This document shows positions 46,550 through 57,444 of a DNA stretch of 64,000 nucleotides, one piece after another. Under the pieces are notes generated by a model. That model was given only the letters and a program-made list of their open reading frames with translations. It was not told the DNA's origin and made no database searches. The stretch comes from Aerococcaceae bacterium zg-1292 (lineage in GTDB: Bacteria; Bacillota; Bacilli; Lactobacillales; Aerococcaceae). The position numbers and the translations under genes are program-made. Within the stretch, counting starts at the first letter, position 1, and every line of letters begins with the position of its first letter. The stretch lies in assembly GCA_016126655.1 (NCBI GenBank), contig CP065955.1, positions 665,001 through 729,000 of the forward strand, read 5' to 3'.

Positions 46550-46592
46550 AACATCAGTTGGTACACCTTGTACCAACATGATGTTTTTTTAT
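46550..46592 (+). terminator. Terminator after the RpiR-family gene
   Basis: Long stem ACATCA and GTTGGTACA pairing with TGTACCAAC and TGATGT, loop CCT, then seven T. Confidence 0.92.
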
Positions 46593-46631
46593 TTTTTGTA
46601 GAAAATAAACCTAAATCATTATTTCAAAGGA

Positions 46632-46656
46632 AAAGAAAACGCTTAAACAGTATAAT
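46632..46656 (+). promoter_or_regulatory. Probable promoter and operator/cre-like site of the GH1 operon
   Basis: TATAAT at 46651-46656. Just upstream, AAGAAAACGCTTAAAC (46634-46649) has a central CG resembling a degenerate cre site or a half-match to the ATAAAAACG operator at GH3. There is no convincing -35. Confidence 0.4.
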
Positions 46657-46680
46657 GAATATGAAAGAACAAGATAGGCA

Positions 46681-46782
46681 ATGAGTAGCTTGATTTGATA
46701 CAGTGAGCAGAAGTTATTAAAGTATTGAATGCTCTAAAGAACGCTGTGCAGTGGGCGCTCAGTCAATCTAAGTAAGTCGAAT
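46681..46782 (+). repeat. Hairpin repeat R8, strongly decayed (GH1 leader)
   Basis: Only the tail is clear: GTGCAGTGGGCG, CTCAGTCAATCTAAG and AAGTCGAAT align with GAAGTGGACG, CAAGGCAGCCCAAG and CGAACCAGAAT of better copies. It ends at the AAGGAG of the GH1 gene. Confidence 0.55.
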
Positions 46783-46784
46783 GA

Positions 46785-48236
<1,452 letters not shown>

Positions 48237-48252
48237 AGAGGAGGAGCAGTGT

Positions 48253-49203
48253 TTGCAAGAGAGTAGGAGAGAGTTATCAGCAAATCAGCGCTTAAAAAAC
48301 TGGTTCAGTAATTTTTTCAAACAGTGGGAGCTACAGACAATGGTCTGGCCAGCAATCATTTTTATGTTAATCTTTAACTTTTATCCAATTTATGGTCTGA
48401 TTATTGCATTCAAGCGGTATACAGTGATTGACCGCATCGATACAGCACCATGGGTAGGTTTTGAAAATTTCAAAATTATCTGGCGCGATAGTTTCTTTTG
48501 GGCTTCCGTTGTCAATACATTAGGCATAAGTTTTATGAAACTATTTTTAGGCTTTGGAGTCCCAATCGTATTAGCGATTATGATTTATGAAATGCGCGAT
48601 GGAAAATTCAAAAAATTGATTCAGACAATTTCTTATATGCCGTATTTTTTGTCATGGATTGTCCTTGGTGGGATGTTAATTAACTGGTTATCAACTACAG
48701 GATTATTAAATAATATTCTTGCTGGATTAGGATTTCAAATTAAAAATGAAAATTACTTGTTAACTGCTAAAAACTATTGGTGGATTGCAGTACTATCGGA
48801 TATATGGAAAAACGCAGGATGGGGCACAATTCTATATTTAGCTACACTAGCCAAAATAGACCCATCATATTATGAAGCAGCTGAAATCGACGGTGCATCA
48901 CGGATGCAACAAATTAGGCACATTACAATACCTTCATTAAAAAATATTATCGTATTAAATTTTATTTTATCAGTGAGTGGGTTATTAGGTTCGAACTTAG
49001 ACCAAACAATGGTATTAATGAACAGCCAAAACCAGCCTAAGGCAGAAGTTATTAATTCTTATGTTTATCGTATGGGGATTGCTCAAGGGGATTTCTCTTA
49101 TGCAACTGCTGTTGGGTTAGGTGTATCATTGATTTCTGTCATTTTATTAGTAACATCGAATCAAATAACAAAGAAAATCAATGATAATCAATCGGTACTT
49201 TAG
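48253..49203 (+). CDS. lplB: LplB-type sugar ABC transporter permease (module 1)
   Basis: 316-residue permease with six predicted helices, of the LplB/UgpA group (MVWPAIIFMLIFNFYPIYG at the first helix). The EAA loop is EAAEIDGASRMQQIRHITIPS (near 210-230), for contact with a shared ATPase. TTG at 48253 lies six bases after GAGGAG and is in frame; a longer frame from 48211 would overlap the GH1 gene without an RBS. Works with the YtcP-type permease and lipoprotein downstream. No ATPase is encoded in the locus. Confidence 0.9.
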   Translation: MQESRRELSANQRLKNWFSNFFKQWELQTMVWPAIIFMLIFNFYPIYGLIIAFKRYTVIDRIDTAPWVGFENFKIIWRDSFFWASVVNTLGISFMKLFLGFGVPIVLAIMIYEMRDGKFKKLIQTISYMPYFLSWIVLGGMLINWLSTTGLLNNILAGLGFQIKNENYLLTAKNYWWIAVLSDIWKNAGWGTILYLATLAKIDPSYYEAAEIDGASRMQQIRHITIPSLKNIIVLNFILSVSGLLGSNLDQTMVLMNSQNQPKAEVINSYVYRMGIAQGDFSYATAVGLGVSLISVILLVTSNQITKKINDNQSVL

Positions 49204-49215
49204 GAGGAAAGCGTG

Positions 49216-50100
49216 ATGAATAGAAAAGTAATGAAAAAGGATAAGGATAGTTTGTGGTTTGATATCATAAATATCTTGTTATTATCCCTATTTACCTTAA
49301 CCATTGTCGTGCCATTATGGAACATATTGGTGTCATCCTTTGCCTCCAGTCAAGCATTAGCCAGAGGAAATTATGTACTGTTTCCTAAGGAATGGTCTTT
49401 TAGCAACTATGTATCAGTTTTTAACGATAAAAGTATTTGGAAAGCTTTTAGTATTTCAGTGTTAAAAACCGTAATTGGTGTGGTGACGCATGTATTTTTC
49501 TGTGCCATGATGGCTTTTGCAATGAGTAAGAAAGAATTAAAAGGTAGAAAGTTATATTCTGCTATGGGAATTACAACGATGTTTTTCTCAGGTGGTATGA
49601 TTCCAACTTACTTATTATTTAGACAGTTAGGCCTATTAAATTCGTTTTGGGTGTACATTATTCCAGCCTTACTAAGTTACTATGATGTTATCATTTTGAT
49701 GAATTTCTTCCGTAATGTTCCGGATTCATTAGAAGAATCAGCAAAAATTGATGGAGCAGGTTATTGGCGCATATTTTTACAAATTATGTTGCCGTTATCA
49801 AAGCCAGCATTGGCGACGATTGCTTTGTTTAATGGCGTCAATCAATGGAATGATTTTATGACAGCGAAAATTTTTGTTACAAACCGAGAATTGTTTCCAT
49901 TGCAAATGAAGCTGTATGAAATCATTGTTCAATCACAAACAGATACAGTTAAAAATATAGGAACAGCTGTTGCACAAGGTACAACGCGTGGTATCCAGTT
50001 AGCCACCATTGTTGTAACAACGGTTCCAATATTAATTATTTATCCCTTGTTACAAAAATACTTTATCTCCGGTATGATGGTCGGAGCGATTAAAGAATAA
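49216..50100 (+). CDS. ytcP: YtcP-type sugar ABC transporter permease (module 1)
   Basis: 294-residue partner permease (MalG-like) with six helices. The EAA loop is EESAKIDGAGYWRIFLQIMLP (near 178), and VVTTVPILIIYPLLQKYFISGMMVGAIKE is the family C-terminus. ATG 49216 follows AGGAGGAAA; a GTG one codon earlier is possible. Paralogue of the permease at 58364-59236. Confidence 0.93.
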   Translation: MNRKVMKKDKDSLWFDIINILLLSLFTLTIVVPLWNILVSSFASSQALARGNYVLFPKEWSFSNYVSVFNDKSIWKAFSISVLKTVIGVVTHVFFCAMMAFAMSKKELKGRKLYSAMGITTMFFSGGMIPTYLLFRQLGLLNSFWVYIIPALLSYYDVIILMNFFRNVPDSLEESAKIDGAGYWRIFLQIMLPLSKPALATIALFNGVNQWNDFMTAKIFVTNRELFPLQMKLYEIIVQSQTDTVKNIGTAVAQGTTRGIQLATIVVTTVPILIIYPLLQKYFISGMMVGAIKE

Positions 50101-50105
50101 TATAT

Positions 50106-50209
50106 AGTGAGAGGGGTCCTTTGACTAGAACTACTAGAGAAGTAACTAGAATGCGAGTTTTGCATAGCTGAACTGTTATAGCTGATAGTAAGTCAGCTTG
50201 AACCAAACG
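50106..50209 (+). repeat. Hairpin repeat R9, decayed (binding-protein leader)
   Basis: Head AGTGAGAG and TTGACTAGAACTACTAGA, short apical hairpin ATGC/GCAT, and tail AAGTCAGCTTGAACCAAACG. It ends at the AAAGGAG of the lipoprotein gene. Confidence 0.65.
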
Positions 50210-50221
50210 AAAAGGAGAGAG

Positions 50222-51841
50222 ATGAAAATGAAAAAGTGGACAAGTATATTATTGCTTTCAGCATTATTGGCCGGTTGTGGTAATGGGGGAGGAACTGCAG
50301 AAAAAAATAATTCAGCTGAAGAAGAAACAGCACGTTACGAATTGAACCCTGAAGAACCTGCATGGAAATTAGATAAAAAAGAAGAACCGACTGAATTTAC
50401 CTGGTATGTGAATGCGGATTGGTGGAATGATTCGTGGGGAGAAGATACTGTTACAAAGCAAATTGAAAAGGATTTAAATATTAAGGTAAAATTCATTAAA
50501 GGTGATGATACGAGTTTGAACACAATGTTTGCTTCAGAGGAATTGGCAGATATAGTAACGATTTTTGATGCTAGTTCCCAAGTAGCGCAACAAGCTAATA
50601 CATGGGCCTATCCATTAAATGATTTAGCAGAAAAATATGACCCATACTGGAATAAAGTTGCGTCTGAAGATACAATGAATTGGTTCCAATTATCAGATGG
50701 AAAAACATATGGTTATCCAAGTTATTCGAATTCATCTGAAGATTATGAAAAAGATTTGATTCCAGCCAATACAAATTTTATTATCCGAAAAGACGTGTAT
50801 GAAGCCATTGGCAAACCAGATTTTAACACACCAGAAGCCTTTGTAGCTGGATTAAATAAAATAAAAGAACAATTTCCAGACTTGATTCCTTTTGGATTCA
50901 ATGCATTAGGTGAAGGGACAGGTTCTCTCGGTGGCGCATTCCAAGATTTTATAGGGGTACCATTAACAACAAAAAATGATGAATTTTATGATCGCAACTT
51001 AGATGAAGACTATTTAACGTGGATGAAAACATTACGTCAAGCTCACTCAGAAGGATTGATATCTGATGACAGTTTTACAGACGATGGAACAGCTTTTGAA
51101 GAAAAAGTTCAAACAGGTCGCTATGCAACCATTTTTGCTGATGGTACCGCCCAAATGTCTGGGTTCCTACAAGATTGGTATTCAGCTAATCAAGGTTCGG
51201 AATATATTGCGATTGATGGACCACAAAGTACCAAGGGCAACAAGCCAACAATTAACCAAAGTGGTGTTTCTGGGTGGATGATTAACTATATTAATAAAGA
51301 TGTAAAAGATCCAGCAAAAGCTATTCAATTATTTACCTATTTACAAAGTGAATATGGTGGATTGTTAACTACATTTGGTATTGAAGGTGAAACCTTCCAG
51401 TATGATAGTGAAGGCAAAATTGAATTATTACCAGAAATTCAGCAAATTAAAGATAGCGATTCTGAACGCTATAAAAAAGAATATCGGTTAAGTGAGTTTA
51501 TTTTCTTTGGGCATGATAAATATCAAACCTATGCGAGTGAGAAAACTGCAACACCTGCTTTAATTCAATTAAGAGAATGGGGCAAAGGTAAACTGGTGCC
51601 ACACTTTATCATAGAAAACACTAATCCTACGTCAGGTACGCCTGAAGCACGTAATTTATCGGGTATAAATACTAATTGGAATACCACCTTAGTTGGAATG
51701 ATTCGTGCAGGTAGCGAGGAAGAATTTGATCGATTAATTGAAGAATATAAAACATTCCAAAAAAATAATGGATGGGAAGATATTGTCAAAATTAGAACAG
51801 AAAAAATAAAAGCAAATAAAGAAAAACTGGGAATAGAATAA
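50222..51841 (+). CDS. lplA: LplA-type sugar-binding lipoprotein (module 1)
   Basis: 539-residue extracellular solute-binding protein. The signal peptide ends in lipobox LAGC (C22), followed by a Gly/Asn/Glu linker. The body is of the large (about 540 residues) LplA/YtcQ type: FTWYVNADWW, IVTIFDASSQ, ITYGYPSYSN-like YGYPSYSN, and C-terminal WNTTLVGMI. Ligand is probably an oligosaccharide. Clearly paralogous to 59335-60963. RBS AAAGGAG four bases upstream of the ATG; an in-frame ATG at 50228 is an alternative. Confidence 0.92.
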   Translation: MKMKKWTSILLLSALLAGCGNGGGTAEKNNSAEEETARYELNPEEPAWKLDKKEEPTEFTWYVNADWWNDSWGEDTVTKQIEKDLNIKVKFIKGDDTSLNTMFASEELADIVTIFDASSQVAQQANTWAYPLNDLAEKYDPYWNKVASEDTMNWFQLSDGKTYGYPSYSNSSEDYEKDLIPANTNFIIRKDVYEAIGKPDFNTPEAFVAGLNKIKEQFPDLIPFGFNALGEGTGSLGGAFQDFIGVPLTTKNDEFYDRNLDEDYLTWMKTLRQAHSEGLISDDSFTDDGTAFEEKVQTGRYATIFADGTAQMSGFLQDWYSANQGSEYIAIDGPQSTKGNKPTINQSGVSGWMINYINKDVKDPAKAIQLFTYLQSEYGGLLTTFGIEGETFQYDSEGKIELLPEIQQIKDSDSERYKKEYRLSEFIFFGHDKYQTYASEKTATPALIQLREWGKGKLVPHFIIENTNPTSGTPEARNLSGINTNWNTTLVGMIRAGSEEEFDRLIEEYKTFQKNNGWEDIVKIRTEKIKANKEKLGIE

Positions 51842-51845
51842 ATAG

Positions 51846-51957
51846 GGTGAGTGCTCGCGTGTTTTGACTTGAACCACTGGAGCAGAGGTCGCAGAAGCAC
51901 TGAGGTGCTTCAAGAGCTATGTGGAGGTGCGCCAAGTCAGCCCAAGTGCACCAGAAT
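51846..51957 (+). repeat. Hairpin repeat R10 (YesL-1 leader)
   Basis: Well-preserved single copy. Stem GACTTG/CAAGTC replaces the GCCTTG/CAAGGC of the ftsZ copies, a compensated change. Apical stem GAAGCAC/GTGCTTC. The end CACCAGAATAA runs into the AGAGGAG of the next gene. Confidence 0.85.
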
Positions 51958-51971
51958 AAGAGGAGATTAAC

Positions 51972-52598
51972 ATGAAAAAGATATTTGATTTAGAAGGAAG
52001 CACCTATAGAATATTGAGTAAAGGATACATGTTGCTTAAATTAAATATCTTTTTCGTTATCTTCTCAATACCCATTGTGACGATTGGTCCATTTATTAAC
52101 TCTGTCGCTGACAGAATCATAAATAATGATGATAGTTTTACGTTTTCGGATATACTTAAAGAAATGGCGAATCGTTTGAATGTGCTAAAACTATGGATTG
52201 GGATATTAGTAGGATTAATGCTCTTCGTTATTTTAACTATTATTCTTCCAAAAGAATATTTAGTCTTTAGTTTAATGAGTCTTAGTTTATTTATGATAAT
52301 TTGTATTAACAGTCTCATTGGTGGTGATTTTCATCAAAAGCAAGTCATAAATATTATTAGAGTACCAGCAATTGTCTCATTTAAATATATCGGTATATTT
52401 TGCGGTATTGCCTTGGTGTATATTGTTCCACCCATCCTATTTATATTTGTACCGAGATTATTAATTTTTTGGTTTTTATTCGGATTTAGTGTCCCTTTTT
52501 ATGTTCATGTAAAATCATATGAACAGTTAGAAGGACGCTTATTTGTTCGGATTACTGAGGAGAAGATAAATGATAATAACATGTTATATGACAAGTGA
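51972..52598 (+). CDS. YesL/DUF624 family membrane protein (module 1)
   Basis: 208-residue membrane protein with about five helices. DUF624 (YesL) proteins accompany LplB/YtcP/LplA importers in many Firmicutes; their role is unproven. N-terminal FDLEGSTYRILSKGYMLLKLNIFFVIF and end PFYVHVKSYEQLEGR match its paralogue at 60995-61591. RBS AGAGGAG before the ATG. It overlaps the GH30 gene by 29 bases, so the two are coupled. Confidence 0.85.
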   Translation: MKKIFDLEGSTYRILSKGYMLLKLNIFFVIFSIPIVTIGPFINSVADRIINNDDSFTFSDILKEMANRLNVLKLWIGILVGLMLFVILTIILPKEYLVFSLMSLSLFMIICINSLIGGDFHQKQVINIIRVPAIVSFKYIGIFCGIALVYIVPPILFIFVPRLLIFWFLFGFSVPFYVHVKSYEQLEGRLFVRITEEKINDNNMLYDK

Positions 52599-53907
52599 TG
52601 AAAACAATCAGTTTAGGTCAGTCGATTTTAATAAGATTCGTATTGATACGGCAGAAAATATTATTACTTTTGATGTCAATTCAACCATCAAACAGCAACA
52701 GATTGATGGTTTTGGTGCCTCCTTTACCGATGCCTCTGCCTTTTTAATTAATCAGTGTTTACCGGATGAATTAAAGAATCGATTAATGAAAGAATTATTT
52801 GATTCAGTTGAAGGAATCGGCATTAGTGCGCTTAGAAATCCAATGGGTGCTTGTGATTATGCAAGAACTATTTATAGTTATAATGATTTACCTGAAGGCA
52901 TGAACGATCCTGGACAAAATAAGTTTTCAATTGCACATGATTTAGAGAGTATTCTTCCTCTAACAAAACAAGCACTGGATATCAACCCGAAAATGAAAAT
53001 ATTTGCATCTCCTTGGAGTCCACCTGGCTGGATGAAGACGAGTGCAGATATGAGAGGCGGGCAGTTGTTAACTAAATATTACGAGAGTTATGCTATTTAT
53101 TTTGTTAAATTTATTGAAGCATACCAACAACACGGCATTGATATTTATGCCGTGACCCCACAAAATGAGCCATTATATGAACCGACTCATTATCCATCAA
53201 TGGAATTTTTAGCTTGCGACGAAGCAAGATTTGTAAGCGAATATTTAAAACCTAATTTTGTTAAAGCGGGTATTCACACTAAAATCTTTGGTTATGATCA
53301 TAATTGGGATAGAGTGGACTATGCTTTTGATCTGATGGATTATGCTTACGACTCATTTGATGGCATTGCATGGCACTGGTACGGAGGCAGACCGATTTCG
53401 CAGACGAGAGTACAAGCGTTTTTCCCTGAAAAAGAGATACATTTTACCGAAGGTTCAGGTGGAGATTGGATACCAGGATTCGAGCAAGCTTTTGCAAATT
53501 TAATGCGAACAGGGATATCAATATTAAGGCATAATTCAAAGTCCATGATTTTATGGAATATCGCACTTGATGAAGATAATGGACCGTGTGTACCGGGTTT
53601 CGGTAAAAGTACTTGTCGTGGGCTAGTAAAAGTATTTCAAAAAGAACAGCGTTATGAGTTAACACAAGATTATTATGGCTTAGCACATTTTAGTAAATGT
53701 ATTCAACCAGGTGCGTATCGCTTAGAATCTAATGACCATGTATTAATAAAAAATGTTATATTTGAAAATATTGATGGGTCAAGAGTCGCGGTAATATTTA
53801 ATGATTCTACGAGTGAAATGAATATACAATTGAATGGTTTTGATAAGCAGAATAACTTAATGTTCAAATTAAAAGAAAAAAGTGCGATAACTTTATATTT
53901 TAAGTAA
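52570..53907 (+). CDS. GH30 family glycoside hydrolase
   Basis: 445-residue GH30 enzyme of the glucosylceramidase/beta-glucanase type (clan GH-A barrel plus C-terminal beta domain from about 375). GFGASFTDASAF, FASPWSPPGWMKTS, acid/base E200 in TPQNEP and nucleophile E294 in FTEGSGG are intact. Members act on beta-glucosides, beta-1,6-glucan or beta-xylosides; the subfamily cannot be fixed by eye. There is no signal peptide, so it acts on imported oligosaccharides in the cytoplasm. ATG 52570 has GAGGAG seven bases upstream, inside the yesL gene. A promoter region with operators follows. Confidence 0.9.
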   Translation: MIITCYMTSDENNQFRSVDFNKIRIDTAENIITFDVNSTIKQQQIDGFGASFTDASAFLINQCLPDELKNRLMKELFDSVEGIGISALRNPMGACDYARTIYSYNDLPEGMNDPGQNKFSIAHDLESILPLTKQALDINPKMKIFASPWSPPGWMKTSADMRGGQLLTKYYESYAIYFVKFIEAYQQHGIDIYAVTPQNEPLYEPTHYPSMEFLACDEARFVSEYLKPNFVKAGIHTKIFGYDHNWDRVDYAFDLMDYAYDSFDGIAWHWYGGRPISQTRVQAFFPEKEIHFTEGSGGDWIPGFEQAFANLMRTGISILRHNSKSMILWNIALDEDNGPCVPGFGKSTCRGLVKVFQKEQRYELTQDYYGLAHFSKCIQPGAYRLESNDHVLIKNVIFENIDGSRVAVIFNDSTSEMNIQLNGFDKQNNLMFKLKEKSAITLYFK

Positions 53908-54124
53908 AAGATTACCCAATGATTGAAATATGAAAAGAATATTGATGGTGTGGGCTCGATTACAATCGGATAACTCATATGAGTGAAAGAACGAAGTGCT
54001 AGTAGAAATGATAATCATATAGATATTCTGTTAGGTTATCAGACAGGAACATGAATTATTATTGGCATGTTTCTTCAGCAATTCTTCAATGGGGAATGAA
54101 TTTTTAATAAAATGATAAAATCGC
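53908..54124. other. Intergenic region upstream of the GH3 promoter
   Basis: No gene. TGGTGTGGGCTCG near 53947 and GAGTGAAAGAACGAAGTGC near 53980 may be traces of a decayed hairpin repeat, but too little is left to score it. Confidence 0.35.
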
Positions 54125-54153
54125 TTGCAATAAAAACGTTTTTATTATATGAT
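54125..54153 (+). promoter_or_regulatory. Promoter of the GH3-LacI-transport operon
   Basis: -35 TTGCAA at 54125-54130, 17-bp spacer, -10 TATGAT at 54148-54153. The first operator palindrome occupies the spacer. Confidence 0.8.
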
Positions 54154-54281
54154 TAAGTTACTGATAAAAACGTTTTTATTTTTTAAAGAAGTATCCTCCA
54201 AAAAATTTCTTATTAATAATTACTTTCTTAGTGAGATTAAAAGAAAGGTGTTTTTTTATCCGGAAATAAAAACGTTTTTAT
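54130..54281. promoter_or_regulatory. Three identical 16-bp LacI-type operators
   Basis: ATAAAAACGTTTTTAT occurs at 54130-54145, 54164-54179 and 54266-54281. Each is a perfect palindrome with the central CG typical of LacI-family operators. The first lies between -35 and -10, the second just after the expected transcription start, and the third 35 bases before the GH3 start. Spacing 34 and 102 bp would allow looping. The regulator at 56434-57444 is the obvious candidate. Confidence 0.88.
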
Positions 54282-54314
54282 TCGTCTTAAAGTATGATTA
54301 TAAGGAGCGAACTG

Positions 54315-56408
54315 ATGGAACAAGAACAATTATTAGCATTGCTTCAAAAAATGACATTAGAAGAAAAAATTGGTCAAATGGTTCAATTAACACCAACATT
54401 TTTTTCAGAGGATGGAGAAATTACCGGTCCAATGTTGGAAATGGGATTGAATTTTGAGCAATTAAATAGTATTGGGACAGTCTTAGGGACGCATACAAAA
54501 GAAGAAGTTATCAATATACAGAAAAATTATTTAGCGCAAAGCCGCTTGAAAATTCCTTTAATGTTTATGGCGGATGTCATTCATGGTTATGAGACAATTT
54601 TTCCAATTCCATTAGCTATGGCTAGTTCTTTTAACCCTGAATTAGTTGAGAAGATGGCGCATTTATCTGCCAAAGAAGCTTCTGCTGCTGGTATCCATGT
54701 GACATTTTCACCGATGGCAGATTTGGTGAGAGATGCACGGTGGGGGCGTGTCTTAGAAAGTAATGGCGAGGATTCCTATTTAAGTAGTAAGATGACAGAA
54801 AGTTATGTAAAGGGTTATCAAGGTGAAGGTTTAATTAATAAGCAAAATATCGCTGCTTGTGTGAAGCATTTTGTAGGTTATGGAGAATCTCAAGGTGGCA
54901 AAGACTACAATACAGTGGACATATCCGATGTGGTGTTATTCCAAGATCATCTTCCTAGTTTTAAAGCAGCAATAGATGCAGGGGCAAAGCTAGTGATGTC
55001 CTCATTTAATATTGTTAGAGGTGTGCCAGTTACAGCGAATCGATATTTATTGACGGATGTTTTAAGGGATAAACTTAATTTTGAAGGCATCGTCATTTCT
55101 GATTGGGCAGCTATTAGTGAATTGGTGCAACATCGAGTTGCCGATTCAAAATATTCTGCTAGTAAGAAAGCATTTGAAGCGGGTGTTGAAATCGATATGA
55201 TGACCGATTTTTACTTACATGCGTTGCCAGAACTCGTTAAATCAGGTGAAATTTCTGAGCAAAAGATCGATGAGACTGTGATGCGTATTCTAGAATTAAA
55301 AAATGAATTGGGATTGTTTGAAGACCCTTATCGGGGGTTAATGGACCAGTTATCTTATGAAGAGGATTTACGAGTAGAATCACGTTCTATAGCAACCGAG
55401 ACCTTAGTGTTACTTAAAAACCAGGAAAGTATTTTACCAATTAAACCAACGGATAAAATTGGATTGGCCGGCTCAAAAGTAAATTCTCGTGATACCTTAG
55501 GTGCATGGTCATGGTTAGGTAAAATTGATGAAAGTATTTCGATTGCTGAAGCATTTAAAGATTCTGAGCTTATCATTGATGTAGCTGAACAAATAGTTGA
55601 TTTTGATCGGTTTCAAACAGTTGACAAAGTTATCATTGCGGTTGGTGAAACGGGCAGTGAAGCAGGTGAGGCAGCAAGTAAAACTAATCTCAAGCTAACG
55701 CTACAAGATATCGAAACCATTAAACAAATTCATCAATGGAATCAAAATATTATCTTAGTTGTTTATGCAGGTAGACCACTTGATTTAACAGATGTGGAAC
55801 CATTTGCTAAAGCAATTCTATACGCATGGTTTCCGGGGAGTCAAGCCGGCAACGCTATTGTTGATGTATTGACTGGGCGTGTCAATCCGTCGGCTAAATT
55901 AGCAATGAGTTTACCACGTTCAGTTGGTCAAATGCCATTACACTACAATCATTATTCAACGGGTAGACCGTTTAATGAAAACAATCCAACGATTCGTTAT
56001 ATGTCGCGTTATTTAGATGTTATAGAAGGACCATTGTATTCGTTTGGACACGGCTTGAACTATAGTGAAATTGAACTGTCAGCAGCAGAAATTATCAATG
56101 GAGTTGACTCATTGACGATTAATTATACGTTAACGAACCATTCGGATATTGATGGGCAGGAAGTTGTTCAATTATATATCCGAGACTGTACATCAGAAGT
56201 TGTTAGGCCAGTCCGTGAGTTGAAACATTTTGAAAAAGTTTCTGTAGATGCTCATTCGACCTACCAAGGTAGTTTTGATGTTCAGTTAGTGGATTTAGCA
56301 TATGTGCATAGTGATTTAACACGTTATGTAGATTCAGGAACGTTTGAATTGTTTTTAGGGTTTGATAGTTATGCACCGAAATTGGGTGAATGGGAATATA
56401 AAGGATAA
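54315..56408 (+). CDS. GH3 family beta-glucosidase
   Basis: 697-residue cytoplasmic GH3 enzyme. The N-terminal barrel (about 1-320) has EEKIGQMVQL, HGYETIFPIPLA, KHFVGYGES and the nucleophile D263 in VISDWAA. The alpha/beta sandwich (about 355-560) and a C-terminal fibronectin-like domain (about 600-690) complete the standard bglX-like layout. It releases glucose (or another sugar) from non-reducing ends. No signal peptide. ATG 54315 is seven bases after AGGAG; the longer frame from 54294 has no RBS. First gene of the LacI-controlled operon. Confidence 0.94.
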   Translation: MEQEQLLALLQKMTLEEKIGQMVQLTPTFFSEDGEITGPMLEMGLNFEQLNSIGTVLGTHTKEEVINIQKNYLAQSRLKIPLMFMADVIHGYETIFPIPLAMASSFNPELVEKMAHLSAKEASAAGIHVTFSPMADLVRDARWGRVLESNGEDSYLSSKMTESYVKGYQGEGLINKQNIAACVKHFVGYGESQGGKDYNTVDISDVVLFQDHLPSFKAAIDAGAKLVMSSFNIVRGVPVTANRYLLTDVLRDKLNFEGIVISDWAAISELVQHRVADSKYSASKKAFEAGVEIDMMTDFYLHALPELVKSGEISEQKIDETVMRILELKNELGLFEDPYRGLMDQLSYEEDLRVESRSIATETLVLLKNQESILPIKPTDKIGLAGSKVNSRDTLGAWSWLGKIDESISIAEAFKDSELIIDVAEQIVDFDRFQTVDKVIIAVGETGSEAGEAASKTNLKLTLQDIETIKQIHQWNQNIILVVYAGRPLDLTDVEPFAKAILYAWFPGSQAGNAIVDVLTGRVNPSAKLAMSLPRSVGQMPLHYNHYSTGRPFNENNPTIRYMSRYLDVIEGPLYSFGHGLNYSEIELSAAEIINGVDSLTINYTLTNHSDIDGQEVVQLYIRDCTSEVVRPVRELKHFEKVSVDAHSTYQGSFDVQLVDLAYVHSDLTRYVDSGTFELFLGFDSYAPKLGEWEYKG

Positions 56409-56433
56409 TTAATAGGAAGGAGAGTAGGACTCA

Positions 56434-57444
56434 TTGCCTAAAAAAGTATCAATTAAAGATGTTGCAAAAGCGGCAGGAGTCTCGATTTCAACGGTCTCCA
56501 ATGCATTAAATGGTGTTGACGTCGTTACAGAAAGTACACGTCAAAAGGTAATGGAAGTTGCTAAAGAATTGAATTATGTACCAAATTTTATGGGGCGGCA
56601 ATTAAAATCGGGCAAAACAAAAATGATAGGATTCTATACGAAGAGTATTGATCCACCGTATTTTTCAACCGTAGCGGATACATTGGCTAGGGAATTAGCA
56701 CAACATGGTCATGGATTAAATATTATGATGTCTAATCATAAAGAAGATGTTATTCGGCAAATTATTGGTGGAACAGTTGATGGCTTAATTGGATTTGATG
56801 AAATGCTAGACCGCAATGATATTGCGCGCATCGAAAAATCGGGTCTAAAAACAGTCTTAATGGACCGACAGCTCTCTGCGCGAAATATTAGTAGTATTAT
56901 TTTTGATAGTATCACGATGGGGATGGAGGTGACTGAATATTTAATTGCAAATGGGCATACGAAAATTGGCTTTATTAAAGGGTTTGACGGTGTTTATGAT
57001 AGTGATTGTCGTGTCGCTGGTTTTATGGAAACAATGAATGCACATAATCTGCCGATTAATCGAGAATGGATTTATGAAGGTGGCTTTATGGAAGAATTAA
57101 CCTATCAAGAAACAAAAAAATGGGTTCAAAACAAAAAAGAATTTCCGACGGCAATTATTGCGGGGAATGATTCAAGTGCAATTGGTGCAATTAGAGCGTT
57201 TAAAGAATTAAAGATTAAAGTACCGGAAGATATTAGTTTAATTGGTTTTGATGATATTCCATTATTAAAATACATTCAACCTCAATTAACAACTTATCAC
57301 TTACCGATTGCTGAACAAGGAAAACAAGCGGTGAAGCAGTTGTTCAAAATGCTAGAACAACAAGAGACTGGAAAAGTTATTGAATTAGAAGGTAACTTGG
57401 TGGTACGAGATTCGGTAAAAAATCTGAGGGAGGGAATGAAGTGA
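56434..57444 (+). CDS. LacI family transcriptional regulator
   Basis: 336-residue repressor. The N-terminal helix-turn-helix (about 4-26; IKDVAKAAGVSISTVSNAL) and hinge helix FMGRQLKSG are followed by a periplasmic-binding-protein-like effector domain (about 60-330). It lies in the operon that starts at the three perfect palindromes, so autoregulation of the GH3 operon is likely; the inducer is probably an intermediate of beta-glucoside breakdown. TTG start at 56434 behind AGTAGGA. Its end overlaps lplB-2 by four bases. Confidence 0.94.
   Translation: MPKKVSIKDVAKAAGVSISTVSNALNGVDVVTESTRQKVMEVAKELNYVPNFMGRQLKSGKTKMIGFYTKSIDPPYFSTVADTLARELAQHGHGLNIMMSNHKEDVIRQIIGGTVDGLIGFDEMLDRNDIARIEKSGLKTVLMDRQLSARNISSIIFDSITMGMEVTEYLIANGHTKIGFIKGFDGVYDSDCRVAGFMETMNAHNLPINREWIYEGGFMEELTYQETKKWVQNKKEFPTAIIAGNDSSAIGAIRAFKELKIKVPEDISLIGFDDIPLLKYIQPQLTTYHLPIAEQGKQAVKQLFKMLEQQETGKVIELEGNLVVRDSVKNLREGMK

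Noticed and set aside
54149-54457. Frame of 102 residues overlapping the GH3 promoter and start
   Set aside because: It covers the operators, has no RBS and is out of frame with the intact GH3 gene.
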